Counted from the stretch's first letter, positions 36,151 to 47,828 are shown. The stretch is 64,000 bases of DNA from Buxus sempervirens (GCA_947561395.2 OX387185.1:25611866-25675865), one strand, 5' to 3'. The notes: generated by a model from the sequence alone, not told the origin. Numbers and translations are program-made.

Positions 36151-36349
36151 TCTATACTATATTTACTGCGAGAAGGGCCTTTGGGAATCATGCCTAAAAC
36201 TATGCGTCACTTCCCCAAAATTCCCATTGCCTACATTTTTTGGGTTTCAATGCTACAGGATTTCACCAATCAAAATTATGCTTCTTCAAAAATCAACGGT
36301 TACAAAACTGCCTCCCTCTACGTACAGTACCGCACGTGCATCGTTCTAG
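36151..36349 (+). mobile_element. Short Helitron-like element (candidate)
   Basis: The segment begins TCTATACTATATTTACTGCG after an A and ends GCACGTGCATCGTTCTAG before a T. That matches the Helitron rule of a 5' TC, a 3' CTRR, insertion between A and T, and no target duplication. A GC-rich palindrome (GCACGTGC) lies 6 nt before the CTAG, although a classical hairpin with a loop is weak. At 199 bp it would be non-autonomous. Confidence 0.42.
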
Positions 36350-37862
36350 TTATATATATAAAACGGATAGCTCCCTAGGAAAGCGTGCCTAATATATACT
36401 TTTTTCCCCGAAAATAACTTATCTTATATATTTATTGGGTAATTTTGTCTTTTTCATTTTCACTTTCCAAACTTTTTATTTCTTATCCCTCAGTGTACTA
36501 AAATTGTTTTTTCCATACATATCGTATTTTACGTGTAATCCTCTAGTGAAAATAAATTGAGCCCTATTCTGATTTTCTTGGAAAACGATATTCAAGATTT
36601 TTTATGATACCTCATTTTACAGAAGATTTGACTTATTTTCAGAATGACAAACACGTGCGAATGTAATTCTACTTTAGATTAAATATAAGGGAAAATTTCA
36701 AATACGACCATCTTTTGAAAAGTAAATACAAAAAAAAAAGTTGAAAAGTCTTTCTTACCGAATCATGCAACTTTTCAAAACTATTTACCAAGTGGTCCGA
36801 AAACACTATAGCATATTTCGAAGACCCCATTTTGCCCTTCCCTCTTCGTTTGATTGAAACCCAGGTTCTTTGAAGCGTTGAGCGAGTAGCGAAGGTGGGA
36901 ACCCCATCTTGACGGCGAAGCTTTCTCCGGCTGAATGAAGCCCATCTCGAAACCCCATCTCGAGTGGAACCTCGAAACCGCGAAGCATGTTCGGTTGAAG
37001 GAAGCAATATACAGTCAAATCTCGAAACCCCATGTCCATGGCCCTGGTTTAGCTTGCGTTTTTTGGGGAAGGAAAGGGCCATAGAGGGTTTTGACGAAAC
37101 TCATCAGTGGAACGTTTGCATTGGTAGGGGTTTTGGACGAATCTCCTCAAGATATGAACCTATTGTGGCTAATCATTTTTGGGTATGTTTATCAATGATT
37201 TTCCCTAATTGGTTTTCCTCAAAACTATTCATTGGAATCGCCTGAAGCTCATCGCTTTATTGATCAATGTGTTCGACTAGAAGGCGATTAATCGAACAAT
37301 GAACACATTGTTCATCCAATAAATCGAGTAGAAGTCGATTAATGGGTTAATGAACTTATTGTTCAATGTTATTTGGTGTGTTTTTCGTAATGCTGTGTTT
37401 AGTATAAAGATGTTTGTGGGTAGCATGCTGACTCTTAAGACTCTTAATGGGTAAGAGAGATGATGTCGAAGTTTTAAAAAAAATTAAATACATTTGGTTA
37501 GAATTTATGAGTTAGAAGGCATAACAAGGCCACTTTAGTTGACAAAAGCCTAGAAATTTGAAATATTAAACTATATGTCATTGAAGAGAAATATAATTAT
37601 AGGGTTATTTAGGCTTTATCTAACAATGAAATGGTCAAGTTGGTCATTGTAAAATAAGATTGTAATAGTTCCATTAATGGGTTAATTAACCTATTGTTCA
37701 ATGTTATTTGGTGTGTTTTTCATAATTATGAAATATTTATAAAAAGTTTCAGTGCTTTGAATGGTTAACTCGACACAGCTATTTTATCTATTATTAATGC
37801 GATGGTGCTTTATTCTGAAAATTGAGGAAAACAAAATTTTGAAATTGGTGAATGAAATGTAG
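36350..37862. other. Left flank of the palindrome-rich transposon region, no gene assigned
   Basis: 36680-37080 is a less AT-rich stretch with repeated CTCGAAACC-type words (36940-37035) and short open frames on both strands; none has a recognised domain. From 37260 onward it contains CGATTAATCG (37285-37294) and related ATTAATCG/GATTAATGG words, the motif that marks the region up to 47.1 kb. It may hold the left terminus and 5' exons of the Ulp1-bearing element, but I could not identify a terminal inverted repeat. Confidence 0.4.
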
Positions 37863-39876
37863 GTAAGCCTCAAGGAAGATGGAGTTGTCCAACACACATG
37901 GCAAGTGGAGGAAATGACAGAAGCACGAATGGATTGCCTGGCAATCTATCTTAGGTGGGAGAAAGCACAAAGTTGTGAGGTGGTTAATTAGTATTCTATA
38001 TTCCCACTTGAATCTAATTTTAACACTTGATTATTGATACAGATATTACAAGAACAAATGGACCGGATGGTAGCTGCTGCTCAGGAGATGCAACGTCATT
38101 GCACGGAATTGAAGTTGTACCTCCAGAGACGTGGAGACACACCAACCCATGGTGAACAGCCGGATTCAGCCCATGATTGGTGTTCATCCCATGAGTTGAG
38201 ATGATCACCATCACCGGTTGAAGCCGTTGCTGATGAGCAAGGGTCACCAGTGCAAGTTGCTGATGAGATCGCGTCACCAGAACCGAAGGTTGTGTCTCCA
38301 AGTAAATTCAAGTGAATGATTAAGAAACCCAAAAATTTGTGTTCTCCGTTCGTTGTCCGACACAAATTCCCTTCGTTGAAGCCTGATGAAAAGCGGGTTG
38401 TTGAATATGTAAATGAATTGCATCCAACAAAGTAAGTAATTCTTTATATATATTGTTTCTGAGAGAACATGAAGTTAATGTGTGGAGATGCTTATATTTG
38501 TGTGCCAGATCGACGGAAAATACAATTAGTTTTCCCTCGATGTAGTGTTTCAATTGTGACATGAATTTCTTATTATTGTGTAGCTTGGTTGTTGTGGATT
38601 ATATTAGAATACATGTTACAGTGGAATAGATGCATTGTTTGGCAGATGGATGTTGGGTCGGCAGCATGGTATGTTAGTTTTATCTCGTTGTATAGCTAGT
38701 TAATTCCACAATCATATTAACGGTTATATCTATTATGTATTATGTAATATAGGTAATAGCAGCATATGCTATTTGCCTTATCAACCGACAAGGTTTATAT
38801 TCATCAGGAGTCACAAAGCATTATTGTTCTCCCGTTGTCACTGTAAGCATATTTGACTATTCTAGCTTGCATTAAATTTGTGTAATAAGGTATGTATATG
38901 CGTTTCTAATTCTATTGTAAATCATAGGATATAATCATAAACGGCAAAGATGAGATTGAGATTGATACGATGTATAAGAAGTACTTCTCTCTGAAAACAA
39001 TTGGGTTTCTCCTCTGTGAATGTGAAATGGTAAATTAAGTATGTTTTTTATAGAAATAAAAAACATGTTGTCTTATAATGTTCTTCTCTCAGTAATTTTT
39101 GCAAGTTCTTCCAATCACATGTTTATATTGGGCTTCTCCTCCTAATTAATAGTTAATGTTTTATGTAGATTTTTCTACTAGTATGCCAAAGGAACCATTG
39201 GTTCCTTGTAGTATTGAATGTGAAAGGAAAAAGATTTGAATTGTTGGACTCGGATAGTAGTTCTAGACAAGGTTTGCAAGGGGAGGTAGTCAATAAACTT
39301 GTAGGTTTGCGTTTCCATTGTTAATTTGTAATTTAAATTTGCTAAGCATCCTTTTATGTTATTGTGGAAGTGTTTGACTTAGATGATAGTGCAAGAGATT
39401 TTAATTTGGCAGGCAAAATTTTTTGAGGAGTTATTTGAGACAATTGTCCGCGGAAGACTGTTTGGGATTCCATAATGGGATAGGGAGTAAGCATCAGTGC
39501 CTCATCAAAAGAACGGGTAAGATAATGTATTTGTGGATGATTGGTGTTCTACACTGTTCTAATACGTTTATGTTTTGTTTACCTCAAACTTGTGATGTAG
39601 GTTTGATTGTGGTGTTTTTGTGTTGAAGTTTATGGAGTTTTGGGATGGGCATGTCCTAAACCCTCAATTTGGACAGGCATGCTTTCTTTTTCCAGAACTT
39701 AATTACATCATATGCATTTATTATCTTATAGATGATTGTTTGATGCTAAGTTAATGTCATTACTTGTTATGAAGCAGGATAATATCCCATACTTTAGGAA
39801 GAAGGTGCTGGCAGATTTGGTGTTGGATCCAACTAACAGGTTAAAGGATAACGTGTTGCATCGTCAGATTGGTTGA
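37863..39876 (+). pseudogene. Ulp1-type (C48) cysteine protease of a plant transposon, interrupted by stops
   Basis: Exon-like blocks with splice signals: 37863-37979 (DCLAIYLRWEKAQS), 38043-38431, 38584-38668 (HCLADGCWVGSM), about 38753-38842 (IAAYAICLINRQGLYSSG), about 38930-39027, about 39168-39300 (RNHWFLVVLNVKGKRFELLD), about 39415-39515 and about 39601-39680 (GFDCGVFVLKFMEFWDGH). The last block is about 39780-39876, ending DNVLHRQIG then stop. Ulp1 proteases cleave SUMO-like peptides; plant transposons often carry them. The catalytic His (NHW), Asp (LLDSD), Gln (VPHQKN across a splice) and Cys (DCGVF) are all present. In-frame stops occur in the second block (two TGA) and at 38627-38629 (TAG), so it is a recent pseudogene. 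No N-terminal exons were identified. Confidence 0.75.
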
Positions 39877-41142
39877 TGCTTAGAGAAGACACTTCCATGT
39901 TTGGGGTTGTATAGTGTTTTGTATTCATAGGAACATGAACTACTTTACAATGTTTTGGTGTTATCTTTTTTTGGAGTGATGCGATGTTTGGGGTTATATA
40001 GTTTTTTTTATTCATAGGAATATCAACTACTTTTAATGTTTTGGTTTTTTTCATTTTTGGGAGTGATGTGAACTTCATGTACTTTGAAAGTTTTGGTGTT
40101 TATATATGTCTTGTTGAAAGTGCATTTACAGTTCAAAGCATGCTGTAGCAAGTAATGAAGGCATTGTATTAATCGCTGAAAAAACGTTTAACCTGTTATT
40201 ATTTTGATTAAGCGCAGGGCAAATGTTGATCAATCGATAACAAGTCCGATTAACCGTAGGTTCATCGATTGAAATGCTCCAGATGACCATTAGACGGGTA
40301 TCACAAATTTTCGATTAATCGAATAATATTGTGATCAATCGTAATTAAATTGATTAATTGGTCACTCATAAACCCCAGAAAAAAGGTCACTCAGTATTTC
40401 GTATCGACAATTTCGCGATTCATTTGTTTGACTTTGAATCGATTAATCATAATTGCGATCAATCATAATTAATGTTCAGATTAATCGAATAATATTACGG
40501 TCAATTCAATTAATCGGTAGTTAATCCTGCATAAACCCCAGGAAAAAGGTCATTCTGTATTTCGAATCGGCAATTTTGCGATTCATCTGCTTGACTGTGA
40601 TTAATCGCTAATCATTTCGATTAATCGTGAATATGTACATGCAGTGGCCAAATTGGATAATCTTCGTTAATCGATTAGTCCAGGGTTAATCCTGCATGGT
40701 GAAGAGACTGAAGGACGCACTCTGTTTCTTAAATCGATAATTTACCGATGGATCAATATTTCAATGATCAATCGAGATTAGTTGCCGATGAATCGAATTT
40801 GTACTTTTGAGTCGCGATCCTTAATCATTCAAATTCCGATTCATGTTCCGATAAATCGATGTATATTCCGATCCATCGATATCTTAATCGTAAACATTTC
40901 AAATGGACAAATGTCCAACTAAAAATAAAGACACCAACATAAACAAAAGATCCATTTGATAGCGCACAAATATTCCCATTTAAACATACCACATTATATT
41001 GCTTATATGTGGGAACATAAAAAAAAGTCATAAAGTTATCAAAGTTAAACAAGTCAAGTTCATAAAGTTAAAAAAGTCAAGTTATGAATTAAACAAGTCA
41101 AGATAACCAAAAAAACATCTCCCACATCTTCACTGACATGAA
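39877..41142. repeat. Spacer between convergent transposon genes, rich in CGATTAATCG-type palindromes
   Basis: No gene seen. From 40170 to 40880 the words ATTAATCG, CGATTAAT and ATCGAT recur every few tens of bases, with exact CGATTAATCG at 40312-40321 and 40618-40627. Two stretches (about 40375-40450 and 40535-40610) are a diverged direct repeat built on AAACCCCAG(A/G)AAAAAGGTCA, followed by TATTTCG and a GCGATTCAT word. Confidence 0.7.
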
Positions 41143-42468
41143 CTACACAGCCTCCTCTGCTGCTGCACCTGCACCAGCACCAACACCTGCATCATCATCT
41201 GCATCGGACTCTGGCAAAGGTGGTAGCGATGGCTCCTGTTGACTTTGGCAGGTATAAATGTGGCTCACCACCCGCAACACCCGTTTCACTAGTCGCTTCA
41301 ACCCTCCAAGCTCCTGTTTGACCTCCTTCTTGAAAACTGCGAATTTGTTAGCTTGTGGTTGTGAAGTCGACACTTCTCCATGCAGATGACCAGGGCCTCG
41401 ACGCCTGCCGCGGTGTGCACGTTGCGGATCTGGTATGGATGATGTAGAAGGCATGGATGATGTCGATGGTAGCTGGGGCCCCTTTGGTGCTGCACCTGCC
41501 TCATGCTCCTGCTGAGAGCTTGATGATCTCCCGGTGTCCGTACGCTGATGAGGCAACGGATCTAAATACATGAGTTGGATGTTGGCCCTAGAGAGAGGGA
41601 TTGAACGAACAGTAGATTCAACCGGACCTTGGAGACCATGTTGTTTGGCAAGTTGGGTCATCAGATAAGCGAAAGGAAGAGATCTAGGATTGGATGTTGC
41701 TTTACTTTTACTGGTAGAGAGGATAAACTGACAAATGTGCTTGCAAATCAACATTGGCAGACACATTCGAATGCCCTGAACAACCCGATATAGGAGCATC
41801 ACCATGGTAGGAGTCATGTCATACTTATTACCACGCCTCGGGTACACATTAAATGTGAAGATGTGGTGGAGAATCCTATACTTTGGCATCATACTACCAG
41901 CAGTAAGGGCGGCTCTGTGCCACTCGGCGTCATTCCCACAGAGGGAACGCATTGCCTCCGCAAGGTCCTACTGGAGGGGGGGATCAAATGTGCGCACTTC
42001 ATTACGCGGGATGTGCATCAATTCACTGATGCGGTCAGGGGTGACAAGGACAGATTTATCATTTATATCAACTATAAATGCAGGATCTGGTTCATGGGGA
42101 GCAGTTGTAACACATGCACTCTCATAGAGACGACACGACCAACCTGTTTGCATCACCACCCCAGTCCAAAATACCCTCCCATCCAATTTTCTTAAGAAGT
42201 GGTTCCAAACCATATTTCGAAATTTGGTCTTTGAGCATGGCTTTCTCAATGACCAATGACTTTTGGATGCGTTCCTCACGCCCCCAAGGGCAGCGGATGG
42301 TGTGTGTTCTGGAGACAACGAAGGCGAACTCGTAGCCCAGGCTACAGGCTGCTCAGTATCGTCTGGGTCATAGTCTGACCCAGACGAAGGGAGATCAGGA
42401 GGGGGAGGAGATGGGGTAGGCGTCCTTGCCTTCTTAGCCTTACGACCTAAGGTTTTTCGTTTGGGCAT
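41143..42468 (-). pseudogene. Putative plant transposon protein (Transposase_32-type), one in-frame TAG
   Basis: ATG at 42468 opens MPKRKTLGRKAKKARTPT, a basic nuclear-localisation-like start. An acidic/proline linker follows, then a domain with FWTGVVMQTGWS, DKSVLVTPDRISELMHIP, and after the stop AEWHRAALTAGSMMP, HIFTFNVYPRRG and MLLYRVVQGIRMCLP. This pattern matches the domain annotated as putative plant transposon protein (Transposase_32), as I remember it. The C-terminal third is low complexity (SSTSSMPSTSS, GAGAGAAAEEAV) with a basic stretch. A single TAG at 41968-41970 interrupts an otherwise open 441-codon frame; CAG to TAG is the simplest origin. The gene is convergent with the Ulp1 pseudogene 1.3 kb away, and both lie in the same palindrome-marked region. 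Confidence 0.72.
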
Positions 42469-43057
42469 GTTGGCTTTAAAGCAAAGACGTCAAGGCACAG
42501 ACGAGAACAACAATGGAAGACACGAGTCCATTACAGACAAAATCATCCAAGCATTCAACTACGTGCAACACAAATGAGAGAGGCGCACGAAAGAAGATCA
42601 AAACCCCAAAAAACAAACGAAACAAACAACAAACAATGTACACGAATCGTTAGTTCATTGGAAATGAAATGGAGCAAAGAAGTTGTAAAATCTTAGCACG
42701 TCTTAAGAGAAGAAGAACTTCCACGATTGACGCTATCTCCCAAGAAGAAGTCGACGCAAAAAACCCTAGGGACGGTGGAGAGGATGAGAAATGAGGAATG
42801 ACAAATGAGAAGATGGTGAGACTGGTACGCGCATCGAAAATATTTCAGAGAGTTAATCACAAGGGTCACGTCAGTTGGAAGATGGGATCCCCTGGAAGAT
42901 ATGCGCACGAAACCAAGTGTCGCTTGGTTTCGCCACTTTCGATTAATCGACAAAATCCCTTGATTCATCAGTTGTTTAAGTGACAAAATGATAATTGTAC
43001 GGTTAATCAACTATCTTATGATCAACCTCAAAATAAACGATTAATCGATAAGTTGCC
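42469..43057. other. 5' flank of the Transposase_32-type gene, no further gene
   Basis: The stretch contains two exact CGATTAATCG palindromes (42940-42949 and 43038-43047) within 110 bp of each other, just before the insertion point of the reversed solo LTR. Promoter elements for the minus-strand gene would lie here; none is distinctive. Confidence 0.45.
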
Positions 43058-44869
43058 TGTGAGACACGGGATAAAAATCAATTCGTTGACTTCCTCAATC
43101 ATCACACGGGATTGGTTAAAAACACAGAGTCGCCACCATTCTGTTTTGGTGTGAATGAACACCAAAATATTAAATAAGCTCAAAAAGGCAATTTTAGGGT
43201 AAAAATAACCCTCTAAAAAAAACAACCAGAGATGGGTAAGGGGATTAGGTTATGAACAGGGGAAGGTGTTAGGCACCCCTATTCATCCACACAAGGTGGT
43301 TGCCAGGCATTGTTCATGTTAAAATAAAGGAGGCTTGCTACAAAAATCATAAAAATCACAAAAGACAAAAATGTATGGTTTTTTCATACGAATAGCCTGA
43401 TTGATCCAGAACTTTCAAATATGATCATACCATTCCTAGGGTTTCATGATCAAAATAAAATTGAGCTAAAATCAAATAAAATCAATTTAAAGTGAAATCT
43501 TCAAAAATCTGGTTTCAAGTTAAATTCTAGAAATCTAGAAAAAATATGATTTTTATAAAATATTTCAGAATTGAACTTGAACAGTCTAAGATATAGATAT
43601 AGCCCAAATTTCACATTAAATCAAGAAATCAAAACCAAAAATACCCACGTTGATGAAGAATATCAAAAGGGGAGAACTTTGACTGTAGGGTCTACTCTCA
43701 ATAATGAAAAAGCGATTCAAAAACCACATCATGAAACCCTAGAGGTTACTTTCAGGCTTCTGAATCCAGATCTATCATATTGATCATGATAGATCTAGGA
43801 TCTTAGCCTAATATCACAAAAATCACGAAAACAGTGCTGTAGGTGCAAAAGTGGTGAAAATCCAAATTTTAGCAAAAAGTGGGGATCTCATGTTATAAAT
43901 ATCATGGATTCATATGCTTCATTCAGATTCAACATAAAAACAATTAAAACATGATCAGGATATCCAAAGCAGCCACATCTCACAGATTAGAGCACATGGG
44001 GGTTTACCCTACGGATCCACCTGTTCTATTTTCCCCTAGCTCTCTCTTCACGTTTTACGGCTAGAGAGGATTCTTGAGGTACTTGGAGATAGGTTTGGTT
44101 ATACAAACACAATCAAAGGCTTTATTCTATAAAAAGAGAAAATAGATATGGGGTTCTATTCTAGGGATCCACCTGTTCCCCTTTCCCCTAACTCTCTCTT
44201 CACGTTTTACGGCTAAAGAGACTCTTGAGGTACTTAGAGAAAAGTTTAGGAATACAGAATAAAAGATGGCCTTATTCTACAGCAATAGAGAAGATCCTAT
44301 TACTTCTAGAATTGAAGACAGAAAATAAAAGGGAAAAGGGACTTACCTGGATTGAGCAGGCAGAGCAGCAGGGATTCCTCTCTTCTCTTGGAGCTCCTTG
44401 AACTTCAAATTTTCGTGGCCTTTTGCTTGAGGAAAGGCCCTCTATTTAGAGGCAAACACAGGAGTATGGCTGGTCTAGAAGGATATACCAGGATCTCCCC
44501 AGATTGGGTTAAAAATAAGGATAATGCCAATCCATTGTCAAATAGGATAAATAAGAGATTTCGAAGGGATAAATGAGAGAATTCGAATCTCTCAGAGAGA
44601 TATTTGGGTGCAGATAAGGCTCCAAAATCGAGAAAGGATAAATTCGCACAAAAACCCCCGTGCCCGTATATATATTACGGGCGCGCCCTACCCGTATTAT
44701 TAATACGGGCACGCCGTGCCCGTATATCAACTGCGGGCTTGATCAGACTGTAAACAAAATACGGGCATGACCAGTTTGGCCAGATTTTATACTTTTTTGA
44801 CCTGTTTCAAATCCCAATTAATATTTTCAATTATTTTCTCATTTTGTAGTGCAATTTGGGGTGTCTACA
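43058..44869 (-). mobile_element. Solo LTR of Tat/Ogre type, reversed (5-bp TSD TTGCC)
   Basis: The 1812-bp segment starts TGTGAGACACGGGAT and ends TTGGGGTGTCTACA, with TTGCC at 43053-43057 and 44870-44874. Read on the minus strand it begins TGTAGACACCCCAAATTGCA and has GGTGGCGACTCTGTG near its 3' end, features I associate with Tat-lineage LTRs. GGTGGCGACTCC also precedes the end of the Ogre 5' LTR at about 50618. There are no coding domains, hence a solo LTR. It contains a diverged direct repeat of about 145 bp (about 44015-44100 and 44160-44245, sharing CTCTCTTCACGTTTTACGGC) and a cluster of GCCCGTAT/ATACGGGC inverted words at 44658-44740. Confidence 0.87.
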
Positions 44870-45150
44870 TTGCCGATCATTGAATTTCAAACTGCCCCAC
44901 GTAGTTAATCGTCATTGTTACGATTAATCAATATAGGATTGATCAAGTTCATAGGTCCTTCTCTCTTCTCCGATTTATCGAAAATCTTTGCGATCAATCG
45001 TATCGGAAATGTATCCCACGATGATGTAATTATATCCTTCTTTGATTAATCATAGGATACCATCCCCTTCTTCAGGTTGTTCCCACGAACCTCTATAAGT
45101 ATCCTTCGATTGCTTAAAGAGTATTCTACGAAGAAATATTTGTATCCTTG
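44870..45150. repeat. Palindrome-rich transposon sequence between solo LTR and tandem arrays
   Basis: Continuation of the sequence interrupted at 43057, with GTTAATCG, CGATTAATCA and GATCAATCG words. GTATCC words begin near 45010, foreshadowing the 200-bp array. Confidence 0.6.
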
Positions 45151-46140
45151 ATGCTAATAAGATATCCCCCAATTACGGCCCGGATATAAGTGTAGTAATT
45201 GTGGGATACCATCTTATGCTTCGTGAAATGCTAACGATAATAAATAAGTATCCCTTGAAATATGTAATTGTATCCCACGAATAAAAAATGTATCCACCGA
45301 ATAATGAAATTGTATCCTAGAAAGATATTAATCAAAATTTATTCAATCGATGAATCGAAAGTGTCTCCCCAAGTACGCGTCGGATATAAGTGTTGTAATC
45401 GTGGGATACCATCTTACTCTTCGTGAATTGCCAACAATAAAAAATAAGTATCCCCTGAAATATGTAATTGTATCCCACGAATAAAAAATGTATCCATCGA
45501 ATAATGAAATTGTATCCTAGAAAGGCATTAATCGAAATTTATTCAATCGATGAATCGAAAGTGTCTCCCCAAGTATGCGTTGGATATAAGTGTTGTAATC
45601 GTGGGATACCATCTTACTCTTCGTGAATTGCCAACGATAAAAAATAAGTATCCCCTGAAATATGTAATTGTATCCCACGAATAAAAAATGTATCCACCGA
45701 ATAATGAAATTGTATCCCAGAAAGGCATTAATTGAAATTTATTCAATCGATGAATTGAAAGTGTCTCCCCAAGTACGCGTCGGATATAAGTGTTGTAATT
45801 GTGGGATACCATCTTACTCTTCGTGAATTACCAACGATAAAAAATAAGTATCCCCTGAAATATGTAATTGTATCCCACGAATAAAAAATATATCCACCGA
45901 ATAATGAAATTGTATCCCAGAATGGCATTAATCGAAATTTATTCCGTCGATGAATCGAAAGTTTCTCCCCAAGTACGCATCGGATATAAGTGTTGTAATC
46001 GTGGGATACCATCTTACTCTTCATGAATTGCCAACGATAAAAAATAAGTATCCCATGAAATATGTAATTGTATCCCACGAATAAAAAAGGTATCCACCGA
46101 CTAATGAAATTGTATCCCAAGAATATAAAACGTATCCTTC
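45150..46140 (+). repeat. Tandem array, 200-bp period, about five copies
   Basis: The anchor word GTGTCTCCCC (GTTTCTCCCC in the last copy) falls at 45361, 45561, 45761 and 45961, an exact 200-bp step. A diverged first copy lies near 45160. Each unit contains GGATATAAGTGTTGTAAT, GTGGGATACCATCTTACTCT and several short sub-repeats around GTATCC(C)ACGAATA. Minus-strand open frames in the array (such as 45812-45543) are products of the repetition and not genes. Confidence 0.93.
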
Positions 46141-46199
46141 GATTTCTAAAATTGTATCCCACGAACGGTTAATCGCTTTTTAAATCTTCAATGAAGAAT

Positions 46200-47130
46200 T
46201 CGATTCAAATAAAATTCGTCGATTAATTGGAGTTGTCCACCACAAAAGCCAATGCTGGGTACCAATCAATGATTACCGACTAATCGTAAGTCATATCCGA
46301 CTAACCATTATATTTAGATTCATCGATAATTGGCGATTCAAATTACAGACTGTCGTTTTCTGAGGCAAAATTGCAGGATTAATATTTGATTAATCGAAAC
46401 TTGCCGATGAAAGATTGGGCTATTAGCTATCCATGATAACCGATTAATCGTAACAGATGACCGACTAACCATTAATGTTTGATGCATCGGCGAAGTGCCG
46501 ACTCAAGTTACAGAGTGTCCATTTTCTAAGATAATTTGCAGGATTAAGGATCGATAAATCAATTACTACCAACGAAGGATAGGGCGAATAGCAACTGATG
46601 ATAATTGATTAATTGTAACGAATCACCGACTAACCAAGAATTCTTGATTAATCGATGAAGAGCCGATTCAAATTACTGAGTGTCATTTTTGTAAGACAAA
46701 TTTCAGGACTAAGACTTGATTAATTGAGAATTGCCGATGCACAACTGGGCGCATAGCAACCGATGGTAACCGATTAATCGTAATGATTGACCGACTAATC
46801 ATGAAGTTTTGATTAATCGACGAAGAGCCGATTCAAATTACAGAGTGTCGTTTTTGTAAGACAAATTTCAGGAGTAAGGCCCGATTCATCGAGAATTGCC
46901 GATGCACAACTGGGCGCATAGCAACCGATGGTAACCGATTAATCGTAACGAATGACCGACTAATCATGAATTTTTGATTAATCGGAGACGTTCCGATTCA
47001 AATTCCAGCGTGTCTTTTCCTGAGACTAATTTCAGGATGAACACCCGATTAATCGAGAATTGCCAATGCACAACTGGGCGCATAGCAACCGATGGTAACC
47101 GATTAATCGTTTATTACTAACGATTAATCA
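46200..47130 (+). repeat. Tandem array, 165-bp period, five copies plus ends
   Basis: The word CGATTCAAATTAC or its close variants falls at 46334, 46499, 46664, 46829 and 46994, an exact 165-bp step. Units share ACCGATTAATCGTAA, GACCGACTAA, GAGTGTC, ATTTCAGGA and TTGCCGATG. Exact CGATTAATCG occurs at 46441, 46771, 46936, 47046 and 47100. The array starts within about 70 bp of the end of the unrelated 200-bp array. Confidence 0.93.
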
Positions 47131-47512
47131 TTGATTTGACGATGCATCTAGATTTTGTCGATTAGATGGACGGTTGGTTTTTTTGCTGTGGTGCACCACA
47201 TCGTGCATTGCATAAGATGACTTTGGGTTAATCATAACAAAATGTTAGAGTAACAAGTATTTTGATGAGCAATTTATTAATTAACGATCGCAAATGTTTA
47301 GTCCCTTTGTCATAGGTCTATGAATTTTGAGTTCATTGTCGGATTGATTCAGGTATTTGAGTGTTAGAATGAGAAAAAAATAATATCAATTTCTTAATTG
47401 TTTTGAATGTGCAACCTGGCAAAAAACATTGTTAACCATGCATACATCACTTACTTTTGCATGTTAGCCTCTCCAATTATCAATTACAGACTCTCACCAA
47501 TGTAATAACATC

Positions 47513-47828
47513 TCAGTCACCTATATCTTTATCAGCTTTACTATTGCGGCTTCCATATGCATCTCTTACAGCAGTGATGGTTGTCCGATATGCATCATTC
47601 ACTATTTGTAACTCTTTTTGCACGTGCACCAGCCGACCAGCCACATCCTGAAAATAGGAGAATGATAGAGTTGGTTACGTTAGAGGGTCAATAATAGGAC
47701 TGTAATGAATGGAAATTGCCGATGAACGGTTAGACGAGGTATGAACTATATCTTACAGGGTCAATAATAGGAAATTCAGAGTTCAGATCTTCAGGGGTAA
47801 CTGGAACATCCTCCTTTAACCGTTCCGG
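47513..47828 (-). pseudogene. Two C-terminal exons of an unidentified gene, cut by the Ogre LTR
   Basis: On the minus strand an open stretch from 47828 (PERLKEDVPVTPEDLNS, then FPIIDP) ends at a GTAAGA donor (47757/47756). The intron ends in TTTTCAG, and the second exon 47647-47513 reads DVAGRLVHVQKELQIVNDAY onward to a TGA. The junction is phase 0. The 5' part is missing because the Ogre LTR begins at 47829. I do not recognise the family. Its strand and position suggest it is another gene of the same transposon as the Transposase_32-type protein, or an upstream host gene; neither is proven. Confidence 0.55.

Noticed and set aside
41143..41952. Treating the frame starting at 41952 as a separate gene
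   Set aside because: It is in the same frame as 42468-41971 and separated only by one TAG; both halves form one conserved domain.
45543..46162. Two minus-strand open frames with repeated GYNFISRWIPF-like phrases that look like a repeat protein
   Set aside because: They are exact consequences of the 200-bp tandem array, which is only open by chance; 200 is not a multiple of three, so the frame changes from unit to unit.
45000..47160. CRISPR-like array because of regularly spaced repeats
   Set aside because: Whole units are repeated without unique spacers, and the context is a plant nuclear genome.
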